Assembly: GCF_965205175.1 (NCBI RefSeq)
Contig: NZ_OZ242038.1
Span: 868,001-932,000, forward strand
Source of the DNA: Poriferisodalis sp965205175
GTDB lineage: Bacteria; Actinomycetota; Acidimicrobiia; Acidimicrobiales; Poriferisodalaceae
Direction of reading: 5' to 3'
Length of the DNA stretch: 64,000 nucleotides
Position numbers and translations under genes: made by a program. This document shows positions 18,199-35,230 of this stretch, one piece after another (positions within the stretch are counted from its first letter, which is position 1; every line of letters begins with the position of its first letter). The notes under the pieces were generated by a model that saw nothing but the letters and a program-made list of their open reading frames with translations, had not been told where the DNA came from and searched no databases.

Positions 18199-18507
18199 AT
18201 GGCCATGAACCGACGGACACGCCGTCACCTGCAGCGTCAGGGCGAGATGGGGGCCGACGGCGCTCCTGCGGGCCGGCGCGAACGGCGCCAGGCGGCGTCG
18301 CCGGCACCTACCGCCGAACGGGCCGGGCCGACGCAGTTCGTGGGCGAGGTCCGCTCCGAGCTGAAGAAGGTGATCTGGCCGACCCGTGCGGAGATCGTCA
18401 ACTACTCCATCGTCGTGTTCATCACCATCGTGATCCTGACGGCGATGATCGCCGGCTTCGACTGGGCGCTGGGCGAGGGCGTCCTGCGCCTCTTCGACGT
18501 CAACTGA
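18199..18507 (+). CDS. secE: Preprotein translocase subunit SecE
   Basis: A 102-residue small SecYEG subunit. A basic, variable N-terminus precedes the conserved amphipathic block FVGEVRSELKKVIWPTRAEI and a single transmembrane helix (YSIVVFITIVILTAMIAGFD). GGAGA eight bases upstream supports ATG 18199; ATG 18205 is an alternative. SecE clamps SecY in the plasma membrane. It is followed by nusG as in most bacteria. Confidence 0.94.
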   Translation: MAMNRRTRRHLQRQGEMGADGAPAGRRERRQAASPAPTAERAGPTQFVGEVRSELKKVIWPTRAEIVNYSIVVFITIVILTAMIAGFDWALGEGVLRLFDVN

Positions 18508-18583
18508 TCCGCATCGTGAACTGACCGACCGAACTGACCGACCGAGACGGCCAAGAGATCGACGAGCACCCGAACTGACCAAC

Positions 18584-19357
18584 ATGAGCGACCAGACCGA
18601 CACCACCGCAACACCCGAAACCGACCCGATGGCCACCGCACGCCGGCTGCTGGGCGCGCACACGGCGACCACCTTGGCCGGTCCAGGCGTTGCTCCGCCC
18701 GACACTGCCGCAGCGCCGACCGCGCCGCCCGACGAGGCCGGTTCGGTCGACGTGCTCACCGAGGACGACCTCCTCGCTGTCGACGAACCTGAGCCTGAGC
18801 GGGTCTCGCCCTATGACCGGCCGGGCCGCTGGTTCGTCGTACACACGCAGTCGGGCTATGAGAAGAAGGTCAAGCAGAACCTCGAAGCCCGGATCGGCAC
18901 CTTCGACATGGAGGACCGAATCCTCGAAGTCGCCATCCCGATGGAGGACGTGATCGAGTTCAAGGGCGGCCGCAAAGTCGTCGCCAAGAAGAAGGTCTTC
19001 CCGGGCTACCTGCTGGTCCGCTGCAAGCCCAACGACGAAACTCACCACATGATCCGCAGCACGCCTGGCATCACCGGCTACGCAGGACCGGGTGGCAAGC
19101 CGTCACCCCTGCGCCGACGGGAGGTGGAGTCGTTCCTGGCGGCGCCCGACGACGGACCTGAGCTGCCTCGTCGCACCAAGCCGTCGATGATCTTCGAGAT
19201 CGACGAGGGCGTGCGCATCAAGGAAGGTCCGTTCTCCGACTTCCAAGGCCAAGTCATCGAGATCAACGAGGAGCAGCTGAAGGTGAAGGTGTTGGTCAAC
19301 ATCTTTGGCCGCGAGACCCCGGTAGAACTCGACTTTGTCCAAGTCGCCAAGATCTGA
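18584..19357 (+). CDS. nusG: Transcription termination/antitermination factor NusG
   Basis: A 257-residue NusG. A poorly conserved acidic/Ala-rich extension of about 75 residues precedes the NGN domain (RWFVVHTQSGYEKKVKQNL, VFPGYLLVRC, GITGYAGPGGKPSPL) and a C-terminal KOW domain (GVRIKEGPFSDFQGQVIEI). It couples RNA polymerase with Rho or ribosomes. N-terminal extension is common in actinobacterial NusG. No clear ribosome site precedes ATG 18584. Confidence 0.95.
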   Translation: MSDQTDTTATPETDPMATARRLLGAHTATTLAGPGVAPPDTAAAPTAPPDEAGSVDVLTEDDLLAVDEPEPERVSPYDRPGRWFVVHTQSGYEKKVKQNLEARIGTFDMEDRILEVAIPMEDVIEFKGGRKVVAKKKVFPGYLLVRCKPNDETHHMIRSTPGITGYAGPGGKPSPLRRREVESFLAAPDDGPELPRRTKPSMIFEIDEGVRIKEGPFSDFQGQVIEINEEQLKVKVLVNIFGRETPVELDFVQVAKI

Positions 19358-19473
19358 GTTCCGGCGGGCATCTGGCGCTACGACGCCCAGAGCGGCGCAG
19401 CCCAGCACCAGCCAATCCAGCACCAGCTAAGCCAGACCGAGTCATCCAGCAGCACGAAGCCAAGGAGCGCCTG

Positions 19474-19926
19474 ATGGCCGCCAGTCCACGAAGATCAGCC
19501 GGCCGCAAGCGGGTGGCCGCGGTCGTGAAGATTCAGATCCCGGCCGGGCAGGCCTCGCCTGCACCCCCGGTCGGCACCGCGCTCGGTCCGCACGGCGTGG
19601 CCATCATGGACTTCTGCAAGGAGTACAACGCCAAGACGGAGAGCCAGCGCGGCACCGTCGTGCCGGCGGAAATCACGATCTTCGAAGACCGGACGTTCAC
19701 GTTCGTGACCAAGACGCCGCCGACGTCGGTGCTGCTGCGCCAGGCCGCCGGGCTGGACAAGGCGGCCAGCCTTCCCGGACGCGAGACCGTGGCGAACATC
19801 ACGGCCGCGCAGGTGGCCGAGATCGCCAGCACGAAAATGCCGGACCTCAATGCACGCGATCACGAGAGCGCGAAGCAGCAGGTGATCGGCACCGCGCGAT
19901 CCATGGGAATCGACGTCGTCGGCTGA
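19474..19926 (+). CDS. rplK: Ribosomal protein L11
   Basis: A 150-residue L11 with VVKIQIPAGQASPAPPVGTALGPHGVAIMDFCKEYN at the N-terminal domain and the 23S-binding C-terminal domain (LPGRETVANITAAQVAEIA). AAGGAGCG precedes ATG 19474. It forms the GTPase-associated stalk base. The first 15 residues are a basic extension. rplA follows after a 70-base spacer. Confidence 0.96.
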   Translation: MAASPRRSAGRKRVAAVVKIQIPAGQASPAPPVGTALGPHGVAIMDFCKEYNAKTESQRGTVVPAEITIFEDRTFTFVTKTPPTSVLLRQAAGLDKAASLPGRETVANITAAQVAEIASTKMPDLNARDHESAKQQVIGTARSMGIDVVG

Positions 19927-19996
19927 GCTGGCACGACGACACCGCACGAGCAGCCCACAGCACAGCATCGCAGAGCACAGCGCAGGAGACTCGAAG

Positions 19997-20683
19997 ATGT
20001 CAGGGAAGAAGTACGCCGAGGCGACCCGCCGGTACGACCGGCAGCTGATGCACGAACCCGCCCAGGCCATCGACCTGGTGCGGACGCTGGCAACCGCGAA
20101 GTTCGACGAATCGGTGGATTTGTCGGTACGGCTCGGCGTGGATCCGCGCAAGGCCGATCAGATGGTGCGTGGCACCGTTGCACTGCCGTCGGGCACCGGC
20201 GGCGACGTGCGCGTCGCAGTCTTCGCGCAGGGCGACGCGGCGGCCGAGGCTTCCGAAGCGGGCGCTGACGTCGTAGGCGGCGCTGACCTGGCCGAGCGCG
20301 TCGAGGCCGGATTCACCGACTTCGACGTGGCGATTGCGACTCCCGACATGATGGGCGTGGTGGGCCGCTTGGGCAGAGTGCTCGGTCCGCGTGGCCTGAT
20401 GCCGAACCCTAAGTCGGGCACGGTGACGCCTGATGTGGGCAAGGCAGTGGGCGAGTTCAAGAGCGGCAAGATCGAGTACCGCACCGACCGCTACGGCAAT
20501 GTGCACTTGGCGATCGGCAAGGTGAGCTTCAGCGCAGAGGACCTGAACGCCAACTTGGGTGCGGTCATGGACGAGCTGGCGCGTGCGAAGCCGGCCAGTG
20601 CCAAGGGGCGTTACGTGCGCAAGATGGTGGTTTCCTCGACCATGGGCCCAGGCGTCCGGGTCGACCCCTCCGCGTACAACTGA
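19997..20683 (+). CDS. rplA: Ribosomal protein L1
   Basis: A 228-residue L1 of normal length: KKYAEATRRYDRQ, FDESVDLSVRLGVDPRKADQ, MGVVGRLGRVLGPRGLMPNP and KVSFSAEDLNANL. GCAGGAGAC lies upstream of ATG 19997. It forms the L1 stalk at the E site and in many bacteria represses its own operon; no obvious operator was seen here. Confidence 0.96.
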   Translation: MSGKKYAEATRRYDRQLMHEPAQAIDLVRTLATAKFDESVDLSVRLGVDPRKADQMVRGTVALPSGTGGDVRVAVFAQGDAAAEASEAGADVVGGADLAERVEAGFTDFDVAIATPDMMGVVGRLGRVLGPRGLMPNPKSGTVTPDVGKAVGEFKSGKIEYRTDRYGNVHLAIGKVSFSAEDLNANLGAVMDELARAKPASAKGRYVRKMVVSSTMGPGVRVDPSAYN

Positions 20684-21158
20684 CCGATGCACAACGGCCG
20701 TACCTGCAGCTGACGGACCTGCGACAGGCACACCGTTCACCACCGGCGACGAGTCCGGCGCGATGCGGCTGGCGACGCTGCGGCGCTGAGCTGCCGGTTC
20801 TTGGCGGTCGGTTCCCCTCAGGCGCCGCAACGCCGGTTGGTGCCGCTAGCATCAGCCGTTCGACAATTTGCTCGCCGTAGAACTCCGGTTGGCTTCGGCC
20901 TGAAATCGGCCCCGTCTGAACAGCGTTCAACAGATCGCCCGCCTCGGGTGACCTGCTCGGGTCGAGCCTGAAGAGGCGGACGCTCCTCCTGTGCGCGACT
21001 GCGTCGGGATGCGGCGCTGTCTGGTTTTGCGGACCGGTGCCCACAGCGGTACCGGGAGCCAACCAACTGACCGATCTCAGCGACCATCGCAGCGCCCCAG
21101 CGCTGGCTTTCCGCACAGCAGAGCTGCAGCGCAGACTGCGGCACAGGAGGAGTCCACA
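20684..21158 (+). other. Non-coding leader between rplA and rplJ
   Basis: There is no credible gene in these 475 bases. In most bacteria the sequence ahead of rplJ forms an L10(L12)4-binding leader that controls rplJL translation, and the GC-rich self-complementary stretches at about 20935-21000 could serve that role. I cannot show the specific L10-leader fold by eye. TAGCAT at 20847-20852 is a possible -10 box without a good -35. Confidence 0.4.
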
Positions 21159-21776
21159 GTGGCCACAGCAACGACGGCTGACTCACGCGCGCCGCGGGCC
21201 GACAAGGTGGCCGTGGTGGACGAGGTCCGCACGCGGTTCGCCGACGCCGAGGCCGTGCTGTTCACCGAGTACCGCGGTCTGGACGTGGCACAGATGGCCG
21301 AGTTGAGGCGCCGGCTCCTTGACGCCGACTGCGGCTACAAGATCTTCAAGAACACCTTGGTGCGCCGAGCGTTGGCGGACACTGCGCCGAACGGCACGCT
21401 GGAGCTGTTGCTGGGCCCGACGGGGCTCGCCTTCTGCGGCAAGGATCCGTCCGCTGCGGCCAAGGCGCTGCGGAGCTTCGCTGCAGAGCACGACGCGCTG
21501 GTCATCAAGGGCGGCGTGCTGGCCGGCTCGCTGCTCAGCGACGCACAGGTGCGCGAACTCGCCGACTTGCCCGCACGCGACGAGCTGATGGCCCAGATGC
21601 TGGGCGCGTTCGCAGCGCCTCTCACCGCATTGGCTTCGATGATGAACAGCCTGATCGCCGAGGTGTCCGGCCTTGTCCAGGCGCTGATCACCGAGCGCCA
21701 GCACAGCCCAGCCGCCGCCGACCCGGCCCCGAGCGCTGACGTTGCCGGCGCTGATGTTGCCGGCGAGTCCGACTGA
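21159..21776 (+). CDS. rplJ: Ribosomal protein L10
   Basis: A 205-residue L10 starting GTG 21159 after a strong AGGAGGAG. It shows VVDEVRTRFADAEAVLFTEYRGL, LRRRLLDADCGYKIFKNTLVRRAL and the C-terminal helix that binds L7/L12 dimers. An Ala/Pro-rich tail ends the protein. The longer upstream frame lies in the leader and is not used. Confidence 0.95.
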   Translation: MATATTADSRAPRADKVAVVDEVRTRFADAEAVLFTEYRGLDVAQMAELRRRLLDADCGYKIFKNTLVRRALADTAPNGTLELLLGPTGLAFCGKDPSAAAKALRSFAAEHDALVIKGGVLAGSLLSDAQVRELADLPARDELMAQMLGAFAAPLTALASMMNSLIAEVSGLVQALITERQHSPAAADPAPSADVAGADVAGESD

Positions 21777-21825
21777 CGCCATGCGGACCCGCGCCCGACG
21801 CAGTCGCTCTCAGCGAACCCAACCC

Positions 21826-21915
21826 CATCCAATCCAAGCCCACCCAATCCAAGCCAACCCAATCCAAGCCAACCCAGTCTGAGCCAACCCAAGCCAGACC
21901 AACCCAGGAGCAACC
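21826..21915 (+). repeat. 15-bp tandem repeats in the rplJ-rplL spacer, last unit carries the ribosome site
   Basis: Six imperfect 15-base units of the form AACCCAATCCAAGCC run from 21826 to 21915. The last unit contains AGGAG (21906-21910), the ribosome site of rplL, seven bases ahead of its ATG. The stretch is C/A-rich and nearly G-free, so it is probably unstructured, which may aid ribosome loading for the multi-copy L7/L12 protein. Confidence 0.8.
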
Positions 21916-21916
21916 C

Positions 21917-22309
21917 ATGAGCACATCCACCGAAGAGATCCTCGACGCCATCGCCAACATGACGGTGCTCGAGCTCGTAGAGCTGAAGAAGGCGTTCGAA
22001 GAGCGCTTCGACGTCACCGCCGCCGTGGCCGCGCCGATGATGGCAGCCGCAGCTGCGGGCGGGGCAGACGGCGAGGCCGCAGCCGAAGAGGAGGCACTGG
22101 ACGAAGTCACCGTCACCCTCACTGCCATCGGCGACAAGAAGGTGCAGGTCATCAAGGAGGTCCGCTCGCTGACCAGCCTGGGCCTCAAGGAAGCCAAGGA
22201 CCTCGTCGAGGCGGCACCCAAAGCCGTGCTCGAGGGCGTGCCCGCCGCAGAGGCCAACAAGGCCAAGGAAGCCTTGGAGGGCGTCGGCGCCACCGTCGAG
22301 CTGTCCTGA
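21917..22309 (+). CDS. rplL: Ribosomal protein L7/L12
   Basis: A 130-residue stalk protein. It has an N-terminal dimerisation helix (STEEILDAIANMTVLELVEL), an Ala/Gly-rich hinge with MMAAAAAGG, and the factor-binding C-terminal domain (DEVTVTLTAIGDKKVQVIKEVR, LGLKEAKDLVEAAPKAVLEG). It recruits EF-Tu and EF-G. AGGAG sits in the preceding 15-bp repeat. Confidence 0.96.
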   Translation: MSTSTEEILDAIANMTVLELVELKKAFEERFDVTAAVAAPMMAAAAAGGADGEAAAEEEALDEVTVTLTAIGDKKVQVIKEVRSLTSLGLKEAKDLVEAAPKAVLEGVPAAEANKAKEALEGVGATVELS

Positions 22310-22428
22310 GGCGGGTTCCCGCGCGGCTGCCTGCGGGGCCGGCCGTGGTGCCGACGCGCCCGATGGTGCCCTGAACCGGCGCTCGGCGCTGCCGCGGACC
22401 AGGAACCGGGAGCGCGGTGCGTCGGCGG

Positions 22429-22457
22429 TTGTGATGCTCGGCGCCAGCAGGTACCCT
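22429..22457 (+). promoter_or_regulatory. Probable promoter of rpoBC
   Basis: TTGTGA (22429-22434) and TACCCT (22452-22457) are separated by 17 bases, a good housekeeping-sigma match. It lies in the 367-base gap between rplL and rpoB and would give a leader of about 210 bases. Nothing else recognisable lies in this gap. Confidence 0.55.
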
Positions 22458-22676
22458 GCGCGGCAACGTGGCACAGGTGGCCTCCTCACTCGCGCACCCA
22501 CCAGTCCCCAGCATTGAAGCCCGCCGTTGGGCACCCAGTTTGCTGCGGACTCCTGCGCCCCCGCGCGCCTCCGATTGCCCGCCGCTGCCGATGTCGCCGG
22601 GGCCGCTTGCTGTGGGCAGTCGCCGACGACCAATTCCGCACCGCTGAACCGCTAGCCGAACCACTAGGAGAGTCCG

Positions 22677-26315
<3,639 letters not shown>

Positions 26316-26391
26316 TCTCCACGCGCCAACCCGGCGCCAACCCCATTGAGTACTCGCACCGAACACACCGACACAGGGCCGGACACCATCC

Positions 26392-30321
<3,930 letters not shown>

Positions 30322-30362
30322 CGCCGGGCTAGTCAATACGGGCCTGGCGCGCCGGCCCGGAG

Positions 30363-30391
30363 TTGTCGTGACCGGCTCGGCTGCCTAGCCT
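30363..30391 (+). promoter_or_regulatory. Probable promoter of the rpsL-rpsG-fusA-tuf operon
   Basis: TTGTCG (30363-30368) and TAGCCT (30386-30391) are separated by 17 bases, upstream of rpsL with a leader of about 118 bases. It supports a transcription break between rpoC and rpsL. Confidence 0.55.
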
Positions 30392-30515
30392 GTGGGTCCG
30401 GTTGCGGCGCGCCGGACGGGTGGGGCCTCGCGCGGAAGATTCCAGTCCCTGACCGTCAACATGTCCCGCTGACCACCCTGCGCCGCAGGGTCCCCCCGAG
30501 TTTGCCGAGGTTCTG

Positions 30516-30887
30516 GTGCCGACGATCCAGCAGCTGGTCCGCAAGGGCCGAAAGTCCAAGCCGACGAAGGTGCGCACGCCTGCGTTGAAGGGTTCGCCGC
30601 AGCGGCGCGGCGTGTGCACGCGGGTGTACACGCATACGCCGAAGAAGCCCAACTCGGCACTGCGCAAAGTTGCTCGTGTGCGGCTCACCAGCGGCGTCGA
30701 AGTGACGGCGTACATTCCCGGCGAAGGTCACAACTTGCAGGAGCACAGCATCGTGCTGGTGCGCGGCGGTCGCGTCAAGGACCTGCCCGGTGTCCGCTAC
30801 AAGATCGTCCGCGGCGCGCTGGATGCGTCCGGTGTGAACGTTCGCCGTCAGGCACGTTCGCGCTACGGCGCCAAGCGGGAGTCCTGA
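30516..30887 (+). CDS. rpsL: Ribosomal protein S12
   Basis: A 123-residue S12 starting GTG 30516. It has PTIQQLVRKGRKS, the decoding-site loop TPKKPNSALRKVARVRL with both lysines of the streptomycin-sensitive form, and EHSIVLVRGGRVKDLPGVRY. It is the first gene of the str operon; rpsG starts two bases after its stop. Confidence 0.97.
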   Translation: MPTIQQLVRKGRKSKPTKVRTPALKGSPQRRGVCTRVYTHTPKKPNSALRKVARVRLTSGVEVTAYIPGEGHNLQEHSIVLVRGGRVKDLPGVRYKIVRGALDASGVNVRRQARSRYGAKRES

Positions 30888-30888
30888 G

Positions 30889-31359
30889 GTGCCGCGTCGA
30901 GGTGCAGCGCCCCGCCGCAGCATCGCCCCGGACCCGGTCTACGACTCTGCCCTGGTCACCCAGGTCATCAACAAGGTGCTGCGGCGCGGCAAGCGTTCGC
31001 TGGCCGAACGCATCGTGTACCAGGCGATGGACCAGATGGGCGAGCGAACCGGCGGTGAGCCGCTCGAGATTCTGAAGCGTGCAGTCGACAACACGCGGCC
31101 ACAGGTCGAGGTGAAGAGCCGTCGCGTCGGGGGCGCCACCTACCAAGTGCCCGTCGAGGTGCGCCCGCGCCGTGCAACTGCGCTGGCGATCCGCTGGATC
31201 GTGGGGTTCGCCCGCGACCGCCGCGAGCGCACGATGTCGGAACGGCTGGCGAACGAGCTGATGGACGCCTCCAATGGCACCGGCTCGGCTGCCAAGCGGC
31301 GCGAGGACACGCACCGCATGGCGGAAGCCAACAAGGCCTTCGCCCATTACCGCTGGTAA
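30889..31359 (+). CDS. rpsG: Ribosomal protein S7
   Basis: A 156-residue S7 starting GTG 30889. PRRGAAPRRSIAPDPVYDS, KVLRRGKRSLAERIVYQAMD and the C-terminal AEANKAFAHYRW are the normal family blocks. It nucleates assembly of the 30S head. GGGAG in the end of rpsL serves as ribosome site. Confidence 0.97.
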   Translation: MPRRGAAPRRSIAPDPVYDSALVTQVINKVLRRGKRSLAERIVYQAMDQMGERTGGEPLEILKRAVDNTRPQVEVKSRRVGGATYQVPVEVRPRRATALAIRWIVGFARDRRERTMSERLANELMDASNGTGSAAKRREDTHRMAEANKAFAHYRW

Positions 31360-31461
31360 TCGCTAGCGCTGGTAACCGGTCGCCGGTGAGCTGATCGGGA
31401 CGCCTGCATATCTCTGGTCAACCTGATCGACTCCATCTGATCACTCTGGGACAACGCTGAA

Positions 31462-33546
31462 ATGGCTCGAACGCAACCTCTTGACCGCGTCCGCAACATC
31501 GGGATCATGGCCCACATCGACGCGGGCAAGACCACAGTGACGGAGCGAATCCTCTACTACACCGGCGTCAACTACAAGATCGGCGAGGTCCACGACGGCG
31601 CAGCCACGATGGACTGGATGGAACAGGAGCAGGAGCGGGGCATCACGATCACCTCCGCTGCCACGACCTGCCGCTGGAGCGACCACGTCATCAACATCAT
31701 CGACACTCCCGGCCACGTGGACTTCACCGTCGAGGTGGAACGCTCGCTGCGAGTGCTCGACGGTGCCGTCGCGGTGTTCGACGGCGTGGCGGGCGTGGAA
31801 CCCCAGACCGAGACCGTGTGGCGGCAGGCCGACCGGTACGGCGTGCCGCGGATGTGCTTCATCAACAAGCTGGACCGCACCGGCGCTTCGTTCTTCGGCT
31901 CGCTGGCCAGCATCGAGGATCGGCTGACTCCTCATACGGCCGTCCTGCAGCTCCCCATCGGGCTGGAGGCCGACTTCGAGGGCGTCATCGACCTCGTGGA
32001 GATGCGGGCCCTGGTGTGGAAGGGCGACGATCTCGGCGCCACCTACGACACCGTCAACATCCCCGCGGACTTGGCCGAGCAGGCATCGGAGTACCGCAGC
32101 AAGCTGCTCGAGCGGCTGGCGGACGTCGACGAGGGCATCATGCTGGCCTACCTCGAAGGCGACGACGTGGATGCTGCCACAGTGCGGCGCGCCGTTCGGC
32201 AGGGCACGCTCACAGGCCAAATCGTCCCGGTGCTCACAGGCAGCGCGTTCAAGAACAAGGGCGTGCAGCCGCTGCTCGATGCGGTGACGATGTACCTGCC
32301 GTCGCCGGTGGACATCCCCGCGATCGCCGGTCATTCCCTCAGCGGCGACGACGAGCTGGAGCGCAAGCCTGATGACAGCGAACCGTTCTCGGCGCTGGCG
32401 TTCAAGATCATGACCGACCCCCATGTCGGCAAGCTGACCTACTTCCGCGTGTACAGCGGCACGTTCCAGCGCGGCAGCCAGGTGCTCAACACCACCACCG
32501 GCAACCGCGAGCGCATCGGGCGAATCCTGCAGATGCATGCCAACAACCGCGAAGACCGTGACAACATCGCCACCGGCGACATCGTTGCGGGCATCGGCTT
32601 GAAGAACACCCGTACCGGCGACACGCTGTGCGATACCTCCAAGCCGATCGTGCTCGAACAGCTCGACTTCCCGGATCCGGTCGTGCATGTCGCGGTGGAG
32701 CCGAAGTCCAAGGGCGACCAGGACAAGCTGGGCAAGGCGCTCACGGCCCTCAGCGAAGAAGACCCGACGTTCCAGGTCAAGACGGACCATGAGACCGGCC
32801 AGACGGTGATCTCGGGCATGGGCGAGCTGCACCTCGAAGTGCTGGTGGACCGGATGCTGCGGGAGTTCAAGGTGGACGCTTCGATCGGCAAGCCGCAGGT
32901 GGCCTATCGCGAGACCATCACCGCACCGGTCGACAAGTTCGAGTACCGCCACATCAAGCAGACAGGCGGCTCGGGCCAGTACGCCGTGGTGGTCATCAAC
33001 TTGCGCCCGTCCGAGCCGGGCGAGGGATACGTCTTCGAGGACCACATCCGCGGCGGCGTGATCCCGCGTGAGTACATCTCCTCGGTCGATGCGGGTTTGC
33101 AGTCGTCGCTGGACAACGGGCCGCTTGCAGGCTTTCCGCTGGTGGACGTGGCGGTCGACCTGATCGACGGGAACCATCACGACGTGGACTCCTCGGAGAT
33201 GGCCTTCAAGATCGCCGGCACGATGGCGATGCGTGACGCGACCCGGCTGGCTCGGCCGGTGCTGCTCGAGCCGGTCATGTCGGTGGAGGTGGTGACACCG
33301 GAGGACTACATGGGCGACGTCATTGGCGACCTCAACTCGCGGCGCGGCCGAGTCGGGCAGATGGAGCTGCGCGGCCACCATCAGGTGATCGACGCCAAAG
33401 TGCCGCTGTCGGAGATGTTCGGCTACGCCAACGACCTGCGGTCGCGCACCCAGGGTCGGGCGACGTACAGCATGCAGTTCGACAAGTACGAGCAGGTGCC
33501 TCCCAGCATTGCCGAGGAGATCGTCCAGCGCATCCGCGGCGCGTGA
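31462..33546 (+). CDS. fusA: Elongation factor G
   Basis: A 694-residue translocase GTPase. G-domain motifs are AHIDAGKTT (P-loop), the switch-I RGITITSAA, DTPGHVDF and NKLDRTGASF. Domains II-V follow to the C-terminal GRATYSMQFDKYEQVP. ATG 31462 gives the standard start. The spacer of about 100 bases before it holds nothing definite. Confidence 0.97.
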   Translation: MARTQPLDRVRNIGIMAHIDAGKTTVTERILYYTGVNYKIGEVHDGAATMDWMEQEQERGITITSAATTCRWSDHVINIIDTPGHVDFTVEVERSLRVLDGAVAVFDGVAGVEPQTETVWRQADRYGVPRMCFINKLDRTGASFFGSLASIEDRLTPHTAVLQLPIGLEADFEGVIDLVEMRALVWKGDDLGATYDTVNIPADLAEQASEYRSKLLERLADVDEGIMLAYLEGDDVDAATVRRAVRQGTLTGQIVPVLTGSAFKNKGVQPLLDAVTMYLPSPVDIPAIAGHSLSGDDELERKPDDSEPFSALAFKIMTDPHVGKLTYFRVYSGTFQRGSQVLNTTTGNRERIGRILQMHANNREDRDNIATGDIVAGIGLKNTRTGDTLCDTSKPIVLEQLDFPDPVVHVAVEPKSKGDQDKLGKALTALSEEDPTFQVKTDHETGQTVISGMGELHLEVLVDRMLREFKVDASIGKPQVAYRETITAPVDKFEYRHIKQTGGSGQYAVVVINLRPSEPGEGYVFEDHIRGGVIPREYISSVDAGLQSSLDNGPLAGFPLVDVAVDLIDGNHHDVDSSEMAFKIAGTMAMRDATRLARPVLLEPVMSVEVVTPEDYMGDVIGDLNSRRGRVGQMELRGHHQVIDAKVPLSEMFGYANDLRSRTQGRATYSMQFDKYEQVPPSIAEEIVQRIRGA

Positions 33547-33668
33547 GCGGGCCGCGAACTCCCTAGCCTCAGGCCGTCCAAAACGGCGAAATCACCACAG
33601 CGACCGACGCAACCCTGCACCTCACTCACCTCCGATAGGCGAGCAGCATCCCGAAAGGCGGGTACGAC

Positions 33669-34853
33669 ATGGCAAAAGAACGGTTCGAGCGGACCAAGCC
33701 TCACGTCAACGTGGGCACGATGGGACACATCGACCACGGCAAGACGACGCTGACGGCCGCGATCACGCGCGTGCTGGCCGAGAAGGTCGGCGGTCAGGCG
33801 ACGGCGTTCGACGAGATCGACAAGGCGCCCGAGGAGCGCGAGCGCGGCATCACGATTTCCATCGCGCACGTCGAGTACGAGACGGAGAACCGGCACTACG
33901 CCCATGTGGACATGCCGGGCCATGCCGACTACATCAAGAACATGATCACCGGCGCTGCCCAGGTGGACGGTGCCATCTTGGTGGTGTCGGCTGCCGACGG
34001 CCCGATGCCGCAGACCCGCGAGCACGTGCTGCTCGCCCGCCAGGTCGGCGTGCCCTACATCGTGGTGGCGCTCAACAAGGTCGACATGGTCGACGACGAG
34101 GAACTGCTGGAGCTGGTCGAGCTGGAGGTGCGGGAGCTGCTCAGCGAGTACGAGTTCCCGGGAGACGACGTGCCGGTCGTGCGGGTCTCCGCGCTGAGCG
34201 CGCTCGAGGGCGATGCCGCCGCTGCGGAGCAGATCGTGGAACTGATGAACGCCGTGGACTCCTACGTGCCCGAGCCCGAGCGCGACACCGACCGTCCGTT
34301 CCTGATGCCGATCGAGGACGTCTTCTCCATCACCGGCCGAGGCACCGTCGTGACTGGCAAGATCGAGCAGGGCATCATCAACACGGGCGACGAAGTGGAG
34401 ATCGTCGGCATCCGCGGCACGCAGACCACGACGGTGACCGGTGTCGAGATGTTCCGCAAGATCCTCGATCAGGGCCAAGCGGGCGACAACGTCGGCCTGC
34501 TGCTGCGCGGCACGGGCAAGGACGAGGTGGAGCGCGGCCAGGTCTGCACCCGCAAGGGCGCCATCACGCCGCACACCAAGTTCGAAGCGCAGGTGTACGT
34601 GCTGAACAAGGACGAAGGCGGCCGCCACAAGCCGTTCTTCTCCAACTATCGGCCGCAGTTCTACTTCCGCACCACCGACATCACCGGCGTGGTGGAGCTG
34701 CCGTCGGGCACGGAGATGTGCATGCCAGGCGACAACACCGAGATGACCGTCGAGCTCATCAACCCGATCGCGATGGACGAAGGCTTGCGTTTTGCCATCC
34801 GCGAAGGCGGCCGCACCGTGGGCGCCGGCCGGGTCACGAAGATCATCCAGTAG
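33669..34853 (+). CDS. tuf: Elongation factor Tu
   Basis: A 394-residue EF-Tu: GHIDHGKTTLTAAI, RGITISIAHVEYE, DMPGHADY, NKVDMVDD, and the C-terminal beta-barrels with GGRHKPFFSNYRPQFYFRTTD. AAAGGCGGG precedes ATG 33669. It delivers aminoacyl-tRNA. TAGCCT at 33564-33569 may be a -10 box of an additional promoter, but its -35 is poor. Confidence 0.97.
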   Translation: MAKERFERTKPHVNVGTMGHIDHGKTTLTAAITRVLAEKVGGQATAFDEIDKAPEERERGITISIAHVEYETENRHYAHVDMPGHADYIKNMITGAAQVDGAILVVSAADGPMPQTREHVLLARQVGVPYIVVALNKVDMVDDEELLELVELEVRELLSEYEFPGDDVPVVRVSALSALEGDAAAAEQIVELMNAVDSYVPEPERDTDRPFLMPIEDVFSITGRGTVVTGKIEQGIINTGDEVEIVGIRGTQTTTVTGVEMFRKILDQGQAGDNVGLLLRGTGKDEVERGQVCTRKGAITPHTKFEAQVYVLNKDEGGRHKPFFSNYRPQFYFRTTDITGVVELPSGTEMCMPGDNTEMTVELINPIAMDEGLRFAIREGGRTVGAGRVTKIIQ

Positions 34854-34899
34854 CCCAGACTCAAGCAGGCACCTCCCAGGCGAACAGGCAGGCATTCAC

Positions 34900-35214
34900 A
34901 TGGCAGCACCTCGGATCCGGATGCGGCTCAAGGCCTACGACCACGAGATCGTGGATCAGTCGGCGCAGAAGATCACCGAGACGGTGCTGCGCACTAATGC
35001 CAAGGTCCGCGGACCCGTGCCGCTGCCCACCGAGAAGCACCGCTACACGGTTGTGCGGTCTCCCCACAAGGACAAGGACTCGCGCGAGCACTTCGAGATG
35101 CGCATCCACAAGCGTCTCATCGACGTGATCGATCCCACCGACAAGACGGTCGATTCGCTCCAGCGTCTCGACCTGCCGGCCGGTGTCGAGATCGAGCTCA
35201 AGGTCCAGCCCTAG
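34900..35214 (+). CDS. rpsJ: Ribosomal protein S10
   Basis: A 104-residue S10: IRMRLKAYDHEIVDQSAQKI, GPVPLPTEKHRYTVVRSPHKDKDSREHFE, and DLPAGVEIELKVQP. ATG 34900 is chosen by family start. Normally rplC follows directly; here a convergent MoaD-like gene ends 17 bases after the rpsJ stop and rplC lies 4.5 kb away. Confidence 0.97.
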   Translation: MAAPRIRMRLKAYDHEIVDQSAQKITETVLRTNAKVRGPVPLPTEKHRYTVVRSPHKDKDSREHFEMRIHKRLIDVIDPTDKTVDSLQRLDLPAGVEIELKVQP

Positions 35215-35230
35215 CTCGTCCCTCGCTGGT

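Noticed and set aside
20684..21158. Specific L10-leader RNA fold
   Set aside because: The position is right but I could not identify the conserved elements by eye, so only a non-coding leader is recorded.
31441..33381. Long open frame (646 codons) on the minus strand opposite fusA, and a similar one (26254-28080) opposite rpoC
   Set aside because: They mirror highly conserved GC-rich genes; the translations are His/Arg/Ala-rich with no domain, as expected for antisense frames.
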